From positions 29,699-93,698 of the forward strand of contig NZ_JAHKRO010000023.1 of assembly GCF_019396325.1 (NCBI RefSeq): a stretch of 64,000 bases of DNA, read 5' to 3'. Below, in pieces: positions 1 to 10,932 of the stretch. This stretch comes from Nonomuraea ceibae (GTDB lineage Bacteria > Actinomycetota > Actinomycetes > Streptosporangiales > Streptosporangiaceae). Position 1 is the first letter of the stretch. Every line of letters begins with the position of its first letter. Made by a program: the position numbers and the translations under genes. A model generated the notes under the pieces. It made no database searches and had not been told where the DNA came from. It saw only the letters and a list, made by a program, of their open reading frames with translations.

Positions 1-24
1 GGATCATGGCGCCACCCTACAGAG

Positions 25-50
25 GCCGGGAGGGGGCGTCCCCTCCCGGC
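25..50 (-). terminator. Hairpin terminator of the bkd operon
   Basis: A perfect 11-bp inverted repeat (GCCGGGAGGGG paired with CCCCTCCCGGC) with a 4-nt loop lies 6 nt past the stop codon of the E2 gene. There is no clear U-tract, which is common for terminators in GC-rich actinomycetes. It would end the E1 alpha-E1 beta-E2 transcript. Confidence 0.7.
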
Positions 51-56
51 CCGCGA

Positions 57-1508
57 TCAGCTCCAGGCCAGCATCCGCAGCGGGTCCTCCAGCATCGCGC
101 CCACGTCGCGCAGGAACAGCGAGCCCAGCTCGCCGTCGACCACCCGGTGGTCGAACGACAGGGCCAGGGTCGTCACCTTCCGTACGGCGAGCGCGCCGTC
201 GACCACCCAGGGCATGTCCCGTACCTGGCCGAAGGCGAGGATGGCGGACTCTCCCGGGTTCAGGATCGGGGTGCCGGCGTCGACGCCGAAGACGCCGACG
301 TTGGTGATCGTGATGGTGCCGCCCGCCATCTCCGCCGGCTGGGTGCGGCCCGCCCTGGCGGTCTCGGTGAGCTTGCCCAGCTCGGCGGCCAGGCCGGGCA
401 GGGTCAGCTCGTGGGCGTTCTTGACGTTGGGCACCACGAGGCCCCTCGGGGTGGCGGCGGCGATGCCCAGGTTGACGTAGTGCTTGACGACGATCTCCTG
501 GGCGGCCTCGTCCCAGGACGAGTTGATCATCGGGTGGCGGCGGGCCGCCGTGAGCACGGCCTTGGCCACCAGCAGCAGCGGCGACACCTTGACCTCGGCG
601 AAGTCGGGCAGCGCGCGCAGCCGCTTGACCGCGTCCATCGTCTCGGTGACGTCCACCTGGAGGAACTCGGTGACGTGCGGGGCGGTGAACGCGCTGGCGA
701 CCATCGCCTGGGCGGTCATCTTGCGCACGCCCTTGACGGGGATGCGCTCCTCGCCCGCCTGCGGCCTGGCCGTCGCAGCCTGCTGCTGCGGCTGCGGCGG
801 CCGGGCGGTCGCAGCGTGGACGTCCTCGCGGGTGATCGAGCCGTGGGGGCCCGTGCCCGTGAGGGTGGTCAGGTCCACGCCCAGGTCCTTGGCCAGCTTC
901 CGGACGGGCGGCTTGGCCAGCGCCGCCACTCTGGCCGGGTCCGTAGACGCCGGGGGCTGCTCGGACGGGGGCTGGGGGGCCGTGGAAGGCGGGCCCTCCA
1001 GCTCCACGCGGGACGGGTTGGCGACCGGGTCGGCGGGGATCGTCGACGGCGCACGCCGGGTGCGGCGGCGGGCCGCGCCGGTCTTGACGCCGTAGCCGAC
1101 CAGGACGGCCTGGCGCTCCTCCTTGGGCGCGGGGCTGCCGTGGGCGCCCGGCTCGACGGCGCCCTCCGCCGGCGGGGTGGGCACCAGGTCCTCGGCCAGG
1201 GCGGCCGCCTGCTGGCCGGCGGCGCCCGCGGAGCCGCCGGGACCGCCCGGTTCGCCCGGTTCGCCCGGTTCGCCGGTCTCGACGGCGATGATCGGCCCGC
1301 CGACGTCCACCGTCTGGCCCTCGTCCGCGAGCAGGTCCGCCACCTGGCCGTTCCACGGGATGGGCAGCTCGACGATGGACTTGGCGGTCTCGATCTCGAC
1401 GATGATCTGGTTGACCTTGACCTCGTCGCCCGGTCTGACGTGCCAGCGGACGATCTCGGCCTCCGTCAGCCCCTCGCCGACGTCCGGGAGCTTGAATTCG
1501 CGTCGCAT
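57..1508 (-). CDS. bkdC: Branched-chain 2-oxo acid dehydrogenase E2 (dihydrolipoamide acyltransferase)
   Basis: E2 core of a 2-oxo acid dehydrogenase complex; it transfers the acyl group from lipoamide to CoA. The 483-residue protein has one N-terminal lipoyl domain (about 1-77, lipoyl lysine K43 in IETAKS), a Pro/Gly/Ala-rich linker containing a GEPGEPGEPG run, a peripheral subunit-binding domain around residues 195-235 (KPPVRKLAKDLGV), and a C-terminal catalytic domain with the DHRVVDG active-site motif. ATG is chosen because the lipoyl domain starts immediately (FKLPDVGEG); the open frame extends upstream only into the E1 beta gene. It is last in a three-gene operon, 16 nt after E1 beta. 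Substrate preference (branched-chain acids rather than pyruvate) is inferred from the resemblance of the E1 alpha to the mycobacterial branched-chain enzyme. Confidence 0.93.
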   Translation of the reverse strand: MRREFKLPDVGEGLTEAEIVRWHVRPGDEVKVNQIIVEIETAKSIVELPIPWNGQVADLLADEGQTVDVGGPIIAVETGEPGEPGEPGGPGGSAGAAGQQAAALAEDLVPTPPAEGAVEPGAHGSPAPKEERQAVLVGYGVKTGAARRRTRRAPSTIPADPVANPSRVELEGPPSTAPQPPSEQPPASTDPARVAALAKPPVRKLAKDLGVDLTTLTGTGPHGSITREDVHAATARPPQPQQQAATARPQAGEERIPVKGVRKMTAQAMVASAFTAPHVTEFLQVDVTETMDAVKRLRALPDFAEVKVSPLLLVAKAVLTAARRHPMINSSWDEAAQEIVVKHYVNLGIAAATPRGLVVPNVKNAHELTLPGLAAELGKLTETARAGRTQPAEMAGGTITITNVGVFGVDAGTPILNPGESAILAFGQVRDMPWVVDGALAVRKVTTLALSFDHRVVDGELGSLFLRDVGAMLEDPLRMLAWS

Positions 1509-1524
1509 CAGTGCGGGATCCCCC

Positions 1525-2505
1525 TCAGTAGCCGAAGGCGCGGTCGACGGCGTCGAGCACCCGGTCCAGGTCGGGGAGGTAGTGCTCCTCCAGCTTGGAC
1601 GGCGGGTAGGGGGTGGAGAAGCCGCCGACGCGCAGCACCGGCGACTCCAGGTGGTAGAAGCACTGCTCGGTGATGCGGGCCGCCAGCTCCGCGCCGAACC
1701 CGTTGTTGACCGGGGCCTCGTGGACGACGACGACGCGGCCGGTGCGGCGCGCGGAGTCGAGGACCACCGGCGTGTCGAGCGGGTTGAGCGAGCGCAGGTC
1801 CACGACCTCCAGGTCGCGCCCGTCCTCCTCGGCGGCCTTGGCGGCCTCCAGACAGGTCTTGACCATGGGCCCGTAGCAGAGCAGCGTCGCGTCGGTGCCG
1901 GGGCGCACCACGCGGGCCCGGTCCAGGGGCGTCCACCAGTCGGTGCTGGTGGTGTCGACCTCACCCTTCTCCCAGTAGCGGCGCTTGGGCTCGAAGAAGA
2001 TGACCGGGTCGTCGCTCTGGATCGCCTGCTGGATCATCGAATAGGCGTCGGCCGGGTTGGCGCACGCCACGACGCGCAGCCCGGCGGTGTGGGTGAAGTA
2101 CGCCTCGGGCGACTCGCTGTGGTGCTCGACCGCGCCGATGCCGCCGCCGCACGGGATGCGTACGACGACAGGGAGCTTGATCGCGCCGAGCGAGCGCATG
2201 GGCATCTTGGCGAGCTGGGTGATGATCTGGTCGGCGGCCGGGAAGACGAAGCCGTCGAACTGGATCTCGCACACCGGCCTGTAGCCGCGCAGCGCCAGGC
2301 CGATCGCGGTGCCGATGATGCCCGACTCGGCCAGCGGCGTGTCGATGACCCGGTCCTCGCCGAAGTCCTTCTGCAGCCCGTCGGTGACGCGGAACACGCC
2401 GCCGAGCTTGCCCACGTCCTCGCCCATGATGAGGACCTTGGGGTCGTCCTCCATGGCCTTGCGCATGCCCTCGTTGAGCGCCTTGGAAAGGCTCAGCACG
2501 GTCAT
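1525..2505 (-). CDS. bkdB: 2-oxo acid dehydrogenase E1 component, beta subunit
   Basis: Beta subunit of the thiamine diphosphate-dependent E1 heterotetramer, which decarboxylates the 2-oxo acid and acylates the lipoyl group of E2. The 326-residue length is normal for the family. Recognisable blocks are the GEDVGKLGGVFRVT N-terminal motif, the DTPLAESGIIG segment, and a C-terminal transketolase-C domain containing VVVHEAPVNNGFGAE. The ATG overlaps the TGA of the E1 alpha gene as ATGA, so the two subunits are probably translationally coupled for equal dosage. Whether the complex acts on branched-chain acids or pyruvate cannot be settled from this subunit. Confidence 0.93.
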   Translation of the reverse strand: MTVLSLSKALNEGMRKAMEDDPKVLIMGEDVGKLGGVFRVTDGLQKDFGEDRVIDTPLAESGIIGTAIGLALRGYRPVCEIQFDGFVFPAADQIITQLAKMPMRSLGAIKLPVVVRIPCGGGIGAVEHHSESPEAYFTHTAGLRVVACANPADAYSMIQQAIQSDDPVIFFEPKRRYWEKGEVDTTSTDWWTPLDRARVVRPGTDATLLCYGPMVKTCLEAAKAAEEDGRDLEVVDLRSLNPLDTPVVLDSARRTGRVVVVHEAPVNNGFGAELAARITEQCFYHLESPVLRVGGFSTPYPPSKLEEHYLPDLDRVLDAVDRAFGY

Positions 2506-3593
2506 CTCTCGAACCCCTCCAGGTAGGCGGCGTACTGGGCTCGTTCCTCGTCGATCAGCGCGTGCGGCTCGGAGTAGACGTGCTCGAACATGGCGAGCGG
2601 CTCCGGGTCGGGCATCGCCAGGCAGCGGGCCCTCAGGTCGGCGCCGAGCTGCTCGGCCTCGGCCTCGATCTCGTCGATGAACGCCTGGTCGGCCAGCTCG
2701 TTCTTGAACATGTAGGACTTGACCCGCTCGATCGGGTCCTTCAGCTTCCACGCCTCCAGCTCGCTGGCCACGCGGTAGCGGGTTGGGTCGTCGGCGCTGG
2801 TGTGGGCGCCCATCCGGTACGTGAACGCCTCGATCATGGTCGGGCCCTGGCCCTCGCGGGCGTTCTTGAGCGCGGCCCGGGTGACGGCGAGGCAGGCGAA
2901 GACGTCGTTGCCGTCGACGCGCACGCCGGGGAAGCCGAACCCGGACGCCCTGCGGTAGAGCGGGATGCGGGTCTGCTTCTCCAGCGGCTCGGAGATGGCC
3001 CACTGGTTGTTCTGGCAGAAGAACACGATCGGCGCGTTGAACACGCTGGCCCAGATGAACGACTCGTTGACGTCGCCCTGGGAGGTGGCGCCGTCGCCGA
3101 AGTAGGCGATGGTGGCGGCGGTGGCGTCGTCGCGCTGGATGCCCATGGCGTAGCCGACGGCGTGCAGCGTCTGGCTGCCGATGACGATCGTGTAGAGGTG
3201 GAAGTTGTGCTCCTTGGGGTCCCACCCGCCGTGGTTGACGCCGCGGAACAGGCCGAGCAGCTTGAGCGGGTCGACGTCGCGGCACCAGGCCACGCCGTGC
3301 TCGCGGTAGGTGGGGAAGGCCATGTCGGCGTCGGTGAGCGCGCGGCCGGAGCCGATCTGCGCGGCCTCCTGGCCGAGGAGCGAGGCCCAGATGCCGAGCT
3401 CGCCCTGCCGTTGCAGGGCCACGGCCTCCAGGTCCACGCGCCGGACGAGCACCAGGTCGCGGTAGAGGGACCTGACCTCTTCTGGGGTCAGGTCGATGTC
3501 GTAGTCGGGATGCTGGACCCGCTCTCCTTCCGGCGTGAGGAGTTGGACGAGCTCCGGGGGTGCTTCGGCACCACGAGAGGCGTCGACGGTCAC
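2502..3593 (-). CDS. bkdA: 2-oxo acid dehydrogenase E1 component, alpha subunit
   Basis: Alpha subunit of E1, carrying the thiamine diphosphate pyrophosphate-binding site. The 363-residue protein contains the motif GDGATSQGDVNES and downstream FFCQNNQWAIS, the GDG...NN signature of the TPP enzymes, plus the phosphorylation-loop-like YRMGAHTSADDPTRYR. The GTG start is supported by AGGAG 6 nt upstream. N-terminal features (QRQGEL, HAVGYAMG) resemble the mycobacterial branched-chain 2-oxo acid dehydrogenase alpha subunit, hence the bkd naming; a pyruvate-specific complex is the alternative. First gene of the operon; its promoter must lie in the 228-nt region shared divergently with purS. No E3 gene is adjacent; lpdA at about 37.1 kb is the likely partner. 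Confidence 0.92.
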   Translation of the reverse strand: MTVDASRGAEAPPELVQLLTPEGERVQHPDYDIDLTPEEVRSLYRDLVLVRRVDLEAVALQRQGELGIWASLLGQEAAQIGSGRALTDADMAFPTYREHGVAWCRDVDPLKLLGLFRGVNHGGWDPKEHNFHLYTIVIGSQTLHAVGYAMGIQRDDATAATIAYFGDGATSQGDVNESFIWASVFNAPIVFFCQNNQWAISEPLEKQTRIPLYRRASGFGFPGVRVDGNDVFACLAVTRAALKNAREGQGPTMIEAFTYRMGAHTSADDPTRYRVASELEAWKLKDPIERVKSYMFKNELADQAFIDEIEAEAEQLGADLRARCLAMPDPEPLAMFEHVYSEPHALIDEERAQYAAYLEGFER

Positions 3594-3821
3594 GTGCCAC
3601 TCCTGTGCGGTCGGGGCCGGTCCGGACGGGGTTGCCACCGGTGGCCGGCCTTCTGAGCGTCCGGACCATTTGGTGGTGGTTCGTACGCGCTTGGGGCCAT
3701 CGTGGCAGACGTCACAGCCCTCCGCGCAAGCCCCATGATGTCCCCGTTCCCGTTGTGCCGCACGCAAACACGCGCCGGTAGGCTGTCCTTTGCCAACCCC
3801 GCCGTACCCAGGAGGAACGCA

Positions 3822-4067
3822 GTGGCGCGCGTCATCGTAGACGTCATGCTGAAGCCCGAGATTCTCGACCCGCAGGGCCAGGCCATCGCCCGTGCGCTGC
3901 CCCGGCTGGGTTTCTCGGGTGTGTCCGCCGTGCGGCAGGGCAAGCGCTTCGAGATCGAGCTGGAGGGTCCCGCCGACGACGCCGCTATTGCGGACGTCCG
4001 AAAGATGGCGGAGACTCTGCTGGCGAACACCGTGATCGAGGACTACACGGTCCGCGTCGAGGCGTAG
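3822..4067 (+). CDS. purS: Phosphoribosylformylglycinamidine synthase subunit PurS
   Basis: Small structural subunit of the three-component FGAM synthase (PurS-PurQ-PurL), fourth step of purine synthesis; it bridges the glutaminase and synthetase. The 81-residue product has the family's normal length, beginning ARVIVDVMLKPEILDPQG and ending with VIEDYTVRVEA. The GTG start is fixed by AGGAGG 6 nt upstream. It is separated from purQ by an RsbW-like gene, so the cluster order is purS-ATPase-purQ-purL. No riboswitch-like structure was recognised in the leader. Confidence 0.95.
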   Translation: MARVIVDVMLKPEILDPQGQAIARALPRLGFSGVSAVRQGKRFEIELEGPADDAAIADVRKMAETLLANTVIEDYTVRVEA

Positions 4068-4237
4068 AACGGCATATTTCACACCTCAAATGGCCTTGTA
4101 CGGCTAAAGCCGCATTCCGGCGTGCCACAATGCCACGGGTTCGCCAAGCCCAAATAACAACAGCGTGATTTTGCGGTTAGCCCCGATTTCACGGGGAAAC
4201 CTACTCCAGGTGACATTCCGGAGCCCGGAGGAGTCCG

Positions 4238-4675
4238 GTGGACATTGAGTTCTCGTTGGCACTGCCCCGGGATGCGATCGGCATCCCGATGGTCAGGCGG
4301 GTGCTTGGCGATGCCATGCGATCCTTGCATGTGAGCGAGCCCTGCATTGCCGACATGCTGCTCGCGGTCTCCGAGGCCTGCTCCAACGCCGTGCGTCACG
4401 GCGGTCCCGCCAACCGCTACGAGGTCACGGCCGCCATCGGCTACGGCCGCTGCGACGTGCGCGTCGCCGACAGCGGCGGCGGCCTGCCCTCCGTGCCGCT
4501 CCACTTCCCGCCCGCCGACACCGAGAACGGCCGCGGCCTGCTGATCATGCGCTCGGTCGTCGACGAGATCTCCTTCGGCATCACGCCCGGCCGTGGCACC
4601 ACGGTCCATCTGCGCAAGCTGCTCGCCTGGGACGACGCGGCCGAGGCCCGCTCCCGCCAGCTCGCCGCCGTCTGA
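4238..4675 (+). CDS. ATP-binding protein, RsbW-like anti-sigma kinase family
   Basis: A stand-alone GHKL-type ATPase domain of 145 residues, the class used as serine-kinase anti-sigma factors. The N box reads AVSEACSNAVRHG (residues about 45-57), the G1 box VADSGGGLP and the G2 box NGRGLLIM, all intact, so it probably binds ATP. The GTG start has GGAGGAG just upstream. It sits between purS and purQ on the same strand but with about 125-170 nt spacers and no adjacent sigma factor or antagonist (STAS) gene, so its partner is unknown. Actinomycetes carry dozens of such orphan kinases; the link to purine genes may be accidental. Confidence 0.85.
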   Translation: MDIEFSLALPRDAIGIPMVRRVLGDAMRSLHVSEPCIADMLLAVSEACSNAVRHGGPANRYEVTAAIGYGRCDVRVADSGGGLPSVPLHFPPADTENGRGLLIMRSVVDEISFGITPGRGTTVHLRKLLAWDDAAEARSRQLAAV

Positions 4676-4801
4676 CGTCTCCGCTGGTGCGGGGCGTGAC
4701 GAGGAACACACGAAAGCACCGGCTACCCTAGGGAGCGCCGCCCGCCGTCCGCCCCGAAGAGACGGTGGCGTGTGCTCATTTCCTCGGAGGGGACGACAGT
4801 C

Positions 4802-5481
4802 ATGAGCGCTGCCCGTGTGGGCGTAGTCACGTTTCCCGGCACACTCGACGACCAGGACGCCGCCAGGGCCGTGCGCCTCGTGGGCGCCGAGGCGGTGCCG
4901 CTGTGGCACGCCGACCACGACCTGAAGGGGGTCGACGCGGTCTTCCTGCCCGGCGGCTTCTCCTACGGCGACTACCTGCGGTGCGGAGCCATCTCCCGGT
5001 TCGCGCCGCTGATGGAGGAGCTCATCCCGGCCGCCCGCGCGGGCCTTCCCGTGCTGGGCACCTGCAACGGCTTCCAGATCCTGTGCGAGGCGCACCTGCT
5101 GCCCGGCGCGCTGACCCGCAACGCCTCCCTGCACTACGTCTGCCGCGACCAGCGCGTGCGCGTCGAGTCGACCGACACGGCCTGGACCAACGCCTTCGAG
5201 CAGGGCCAGGAGATCACGCTGCCGGTCAAGCACGGCGAGGGCCGCTACGTGGCCTCCGCCGAGACGCTGGCCGAGATCGAGGCCAACGGCCAGGTCGTGT
5301 TCCGCTACGTCGGCGGCAACCCCAACGGCGCCATGAACGACATCGCGGGCATCCGCAACGAGGCGGGCAACATCGTCGGCCTCATGCCGCACCCCGAGCA
5401 CGCGGTCGAGGAGCTGGTCGGCGCCCCGAGCACCGACGGCCTCGGCTTCTTCACCTCCATCCTCAAGAAGCTGGTGAACGC

Positions 5482-5485
<4 letters not shown>
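4802..5485 (+). CDS. purQ: Phosphoribosylformylglycinamidine synthase subunit PurQ (glutaminase)
   Basis: Class I glutamine amidotransferase subunit that supplies ammonia to PurL. The 227-residue protein has the nucleophile Cys88 in GTCNGFQIL and the C-terminal His-Glu pair in [10 protein letters not shown]. The ATG is preceded by GGAGG about 12 nt upstream and starts directly with the first beta strand ([14 protein letters not shown]). Its TGA overlaps the purL ATG (ATGA), implying translational coupling of the two subunits. Confidence 0.96.
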
Positions 5486-7734
<2,249 letters not shown>

Positions 7735-7744
7735 TCCACGCCAA

Positions 7745-7776
7745 AGGGGCCGGTACGGGATGCCGTACCGGCCCTT
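7745..7776 (+). terminator. Terminator of the purQ-purL unit
   Basis: An inverted repeat with 12 perfect base pairs (GGGCCGGTACGG with CCGTACCGGCCC), extended by a G-T and an A-T pair, encloses the tetraloop GATG 10 nt after the purL stop. The collagen-like gene converges from the other side, so it may act in both directions. Confidence 0.8.
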
Positions 7777-7806
7777 CGTGTTGTGCCTGGGACTTTCGTG
7801 TGGTGC

Positions 7807-8688
7807 CTAGGACTTCAGGCAGACGACGTAGACCGAGCCCGCGGAGCCGTGGTTGCCGCCCTGGGTCGAGACCTCGGGCTGGGCGCTCTTGCTGTTGACG
7901 TCGTAGTCGTTGTTGTTGCCCTTGCTCGCCCGGACCGTCCAGCCGTTGCCGCCGCTGGGCATGCTGGCGGTCACCTGGTAGCGCCAGTCGACGGAGAAGC
8001 CGCCGCCGGTCGCCAGGTCGCCGCTCTTGCAGGTGGCCGTGCCGGAGCCGTTCTTGATGGAGGCCGTCTCCACGTAGGTGGAGAGGTTGGCCGCGCCGCC
8101 CGGGTCACCCTTCGGGCCCTGGGGGCCGCGGGGGCCGGTGTCGCCCTTCGGCCCCGGCTGCCCGTCCTTGCCGGGAAGGCCCGGCTTGCCGTCCTGGCCG
8201 TCCTTGCCCGCGGGGCCCGGCTTGCCATCCTGGCCGTCCTTGCCGTCCTTGCCGGGGAGGCCGGGCTTGCCGTCCTGGCCGTCCTTGCCTGCCGGGCCCT
8301 GCTGTCCGTCCTTGCCGGGGGCGCCGTCCTTGCCGGGGAGCCCCTGCTTGCCCTGGGGGCCGCGGGGGCCGACGGGGCCGGCGTCGCCCTTCGGGCCCTG
8401 GAGGCCCTGGGGGCCGCGGGGGCCGGCCTGGCCGCGGGTGCCCGAGGAGAGGGCGGGCTGGGTCTCGCCGCCGCCGATGATCATGCGGATCTCGGTCGTC
8501 CGGCACTTGGCCGTCGGGTTGACGATGCGCGCGTAGCGGGACTTCTTGTGCACGCAGGCGGTCACCTCACCGGCCGCGGAGGAGACGGACGAGGCGGTCG
8601 CGACGCCACCCACGGTGAGCAGCGAAGCGGCGAGCGCGCCGGCGGAGACGAGGGCGAGCGAGCGCCCACCCCGAACCTTGAGAGCCAC
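7807..8688 (-). CDS. Secreted collagen-like protein
   Basis: A 293-residue exported protein. Residues 1-32 form a signal peptide (positively charged start, hydrophobic core, cleavage near VATA-SS). Residues 33-82 form a small domain with two cysteines. Residues 83 to about 199 are 38 uninterrupted Gly-X-Y triplets, rich in GKD, GQD, GKP and GPR, so a collagen triple helix is expected. The last about 95 residues are a globular domain with two cysteines (TCKSGD, VVCLKS) that may act as trimerisation or binding head. GTG is chosen because AAGGAAAG precedes it; the longer frame would add an implausible N terminus. No LPXTG or membrane anchor is visible. Function is unknown; surface display or adhesion is a guess. 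Confidence 0.85.
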   Translation of the reverse strand: MALKVRGGRSLALVSAGALAASLLTVGGVATASSVSSAAGEVTACVHKKSRYARIVNPTAKCRTTEIRMIIGGGETQPALSSGTRGQAGPRGPQGLQGPKGDAGPVGPRGPQGKQGLPGKDGAPGKDGQQGPAGKDGQDGKPGLPGKDGKDGQDGKPGPAGKDGQDGKPGLPGKDGQPGPKGDTGPRGPQGPKGDPGGAANLSTYVETASIKNGSGTATCKSGDLATGGGFSVDWRYQVTASMPSGGNGWTVRASKGNNNDYDVNSKSAQPEVSTQGGNHGSAGSVYVVCLKS

Positions 8689-8712
8689 GGCTTTCCTTCC
8701 GAAGAACAGGTG

Positions 8713-8729
8713 ATGTTCATGTTGAACAT
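8713..8729. promoter_or_regulatory. Inverted repeat upstream of the collagen-like gene
   Basis: ATGTTCA and TGAACAT flank a 3-nt spacer (TGT), a perfect 7-bp inverted repeat 24 nt upstream of the collagen-gene start. It stands out in local AT content and is a plausible operator; the cognate regulator is not known. Confidence 0.45.
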
Positions 8730-8881
8730 GAGATTCACGTTTCAACCGTTCCATCGGATGGCAGAAGTGACATAACGTATCCATCACGAAACACAGCGTG
8801 ACAGAACGGGCTGACGTCACTTGACGGGTCAAGAAGTGTCGAACCCGTAAAACAACACAGTGGCCCCTGGCCCCGCCCGTG

Positions 8882-8894
8882 GATAATCAGGGGC
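8882..8894 (+). promoter_or_regulatory. Leaderless -10 promoter of the cyclase gene
   Basis: GATAAT is followed by exactly 7 nt and then the GTG start codon; no Shine-Dalgarno sequence can fit. This is the spacing that puts transcription start on the start codon. No convincing -35 is visible. Confidence 0.55.
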
Positions 8895-10898
8895 GTGTCA
8901 GCCCCCTACCTGCCGCCCGCCACGCAACCCGTGCGCGGAGTCGTCTGGGTCATCCATCTGGCGCTGCCCATGCTCGGGCTGTGGCTGCTGCTCGCCCAGC
9001 CGGACCTGAACGTCATGTGGCACCACAATCCCAGCCACTTCTGGCTGATCGTCGCCGTGGCCGGGCTGAACGTGGTGCTGGGCACGCTGATCAGCGAGGC
9101 GTCGCGGCGACGGCGGGACGCCCGGCTGTTCCTGGTCTCGATGGTGTTCGTCAGCAGTGCCGGGTTCTTCTTCATGCACGGGCTGGCGACGCCGCAGATC
9201 ATCCTGCCCAAGGGGTCGCTCGGGTTCGACCTGGGGCAGATGGCCGGGCTCACGGTGGCCTCGGGGTTCGCGTTCGCCTCGGCGCTGCCGCTGGGCGAGC
9301 GGGCGGCGCGGGCGGTGCTGAAGGCGCAGCACGCGGTGCGCGGGGCGCTGTTCGGGTTCATGGTGCTGTGGGGGCTGGCCTCGCTGCTGCCGGGCTGGAC
9401 GCCGCTGAGCCGCCCGCCGGAGGGGTCGCCCGCCGGGTGGGTGGCGTGGGGGTCGCTGCCGGGGCTGGCGCTGTTCGCGGCGGCCGGGGTGATGATGTTC
9501 CTGCTGCACCGGCGGCGGCCGTCGGCCATGCTGATCAGCCTCATCACCGCCTACGCGCTGCTGGCCGAGTCGATGGTCGCCGGGATGTCGCAGCTCAACT
9601 GGCATCTGACGTGGTGGGAGTGGCACGTCCTGCTGACGTTCGCGTTCGGGTTCGTCGCCTACAGCGCCTACCTGCAGTTCAGGCGGGAGGGGTCGGGCGC
9701 CGGGCTGTTCGACTCGGTGACGCTCTCGGCGACGGTGCGGCGCATCCAGCAGGACTACGACCGGGCGCTGGAGGAGCTCGTCGAGCACGTGCGGCGGGGC
9801 GAGCCGCTGGCAGCGACCCGGCTGTCGGGCAAGTTCCGGCTGAACGAGGGCCAGGCGGCGGTGCTCGACCGGGCCGGCCGGGCGCTGGCCGACGAGCGGG
9901 CGCTGTCGGAACGGCTGGCCGCGCTGGTTGACGTGGGCGCCAGGACCCGCGTCGGCCTGCCCGAGACCGAGCTGCTGGCCACGGCCCTGGACCGGGTCAG
10001 GCAGGCGTACGGGGACGTGCGGATCGGGCTGGTCTCCGAGGGCCGCACCCGGATCGGGTCGCGCGAGTATCACTTCACCACGCACGCGCCGATCCGCCGC
10101 GACGAGCTGGTCGCCTACCCGCTGACGGTGAAGAACCGGCTGGCCGGCGTGCTGGAGGTGCCCGCCGGGCGGGGCGCGCACGACGAGGCGCTGGCCGCCA
10201 CGCTGGCCGGGCAGCTGTCGATCTCGCTGGAGAACGCCCGCCTCTACCGGGAGCTCGACACGCTCTTCCGCCAGTACATGTCGCCGGACGTGGCCAACGC
10301 CCTGCTCGCCGATCCGGGCCAGGCGGCGCTGGGCGGCCGGTTGCAGGAGCTGACCTCGCTGTTCGCCGATCTGAAGGGGTTCACCACGTTCTCGGAGCGG
10401 GTGACGCCGGGCGAGATCGTGGAGATGCTGAACCGCTATCACACGGCGGCGGTGCCGTGCATCCTGGCCAACGGCGGCACGATCGTGCAGTTCGTCGGTG
10501 ACGCGCTGCTGGCGGTGTTCAACGCCCCGGCGGCGCAGGCGGGCCACGCCAAGGCGGCGTGCCGGGCGGCGCTCGCCATGCAGCGGGCCGCCGCCGAGGT
10601 TGCGCGGGAGGTGGCGGGGGCGGCCGTGGAGTGGCCGACGTTCCGCGTCGGGGTCAACACCGGGCCCGCGCTCGTCGGCAACATCGGCAGCCCCGAGCTG
10701 CGCGGCTTCAACGCGATGGGCGACTGCGTGAACGTGGCGGCCCGGCTCCAGTCGCTGGCCGAGCCGGGCACGGTGGTGATCGGCGCGACCACGCTCAAGC
10801 AGCTCGGCGCGGGGGCCCGGGTCGATCCGCTCGGCAGGCTGAGCCTCAAGGGCAAGGAGGAGCCCGTGGAGGCGTACGTTCTCACAGAAATGGCATAG
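8895..10898 (+). CDS. Membrane-anchored class III adenylate/guanylate cyclase
   Basis: A 667-residue receptor-type cyclase. Roughly residues 1-250 hold about seven hydrophobic membrane segments, then a linker with a degenerate GAF-like region (about 340-450), then a class III catalytic domain from about residue 480. The two metal-binding aspartates are present, D492 in FADLKGFTTF and D536 in FVGDALLAVF, with the 44-residue spacing typical of the family, followed by RVGVNTGPALVGNIGS and the NVAARLQSLAE helix. It is therefore likely active; ATP against GTP specificity is not decided here. A Crp/Fnr regulator follows 34 nt downstream, which suggests a dedicated cyclic-nucleotide signalling pair. 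It is divergent from the collagen-like gene. Confidence 0.88.
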   Translation: MSAPYLPPATQPVRGVVWVIHLALPMLGLWLLLAQPDLNVMWHHNPSHFWLIVAVAGLNVVLGTLISEASRRRRDARLFLVSMVFVSSAGFFFMHGLATPQIILPKGSLGFDLGQMAGLTVASGFAFASALPLGERAARAVLKAQHAVRGALFGFMVLWGLASLLPGWTPLSRPPEGSPAGWVAWGSLPGLALFAAAGVMMFLLHRRRPSAMLISLITAYALLAESMVAGMSQLNWHLTWWEWHVLLTFAFGFVAYSAYLQFRREGSGAGLFDSVTLSATVRRIQQDYDRALEELVEHVRRGEPLAATRLSGKFRLNEGQAAVLDRAGRALADERALSERLAALVDVGARTRVGLPETELLATALDRVRQAYGDVRIGLVSEGRTRIGSREYHFTTHAPIRRDELVAYPLTVKNRLAGVLEVPAGRGAHDEALAATLAGQLSISLENARLYRELDTLFRQYMSPDVANALLADPGQAALGGRLQELTSLFADLKGFTTFSERVTPGEIVEMLNRYHTAAVPCILANGGTIVQFVGDALLAVFNAPAAQAGHAKAACRAALAMQRAAAEVAREVAGAAVEWPTFRVGVNTGPALVGNIGSPELRGFNAMGDCVNVAARLQSLAEPGTVVIGATTLKQLGAGARVDPLGRLSLKGKEEPVEAYVLTEMA

Positions 10899-10919
10899 CT
10901 GCCCGCCGCTCCGTACGGA

Positions 10920-10932
10920 CATAATCGGGCGC
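10920..10932 (+). promoter_or_regulatory. Leaderless -10 promoter of the Crp/Fnr gene
   Basis: CATAAT is followed by 7 nt (CGGGCGC) and then the ATG. The arrangement is near-identical to that of the preceding cyclase gene (GATAAT, 7 nt, GTG), so this regulator can be made independently of cyclase read-through. Confidence 0.5.

Noticed and set aside
3594..3821. Possible riboswitch in front of purS
   Set aside because: No purine-riboswitch-like core or strong structure was found; the AGGAGG and GTG alone explain the start.
8160..8345. CRISPR-like or tandem-repeat DNA array
   Set aside because: The repetition comes from Gly-X-Y codons of the collagen-like protein and has no unique spacers.
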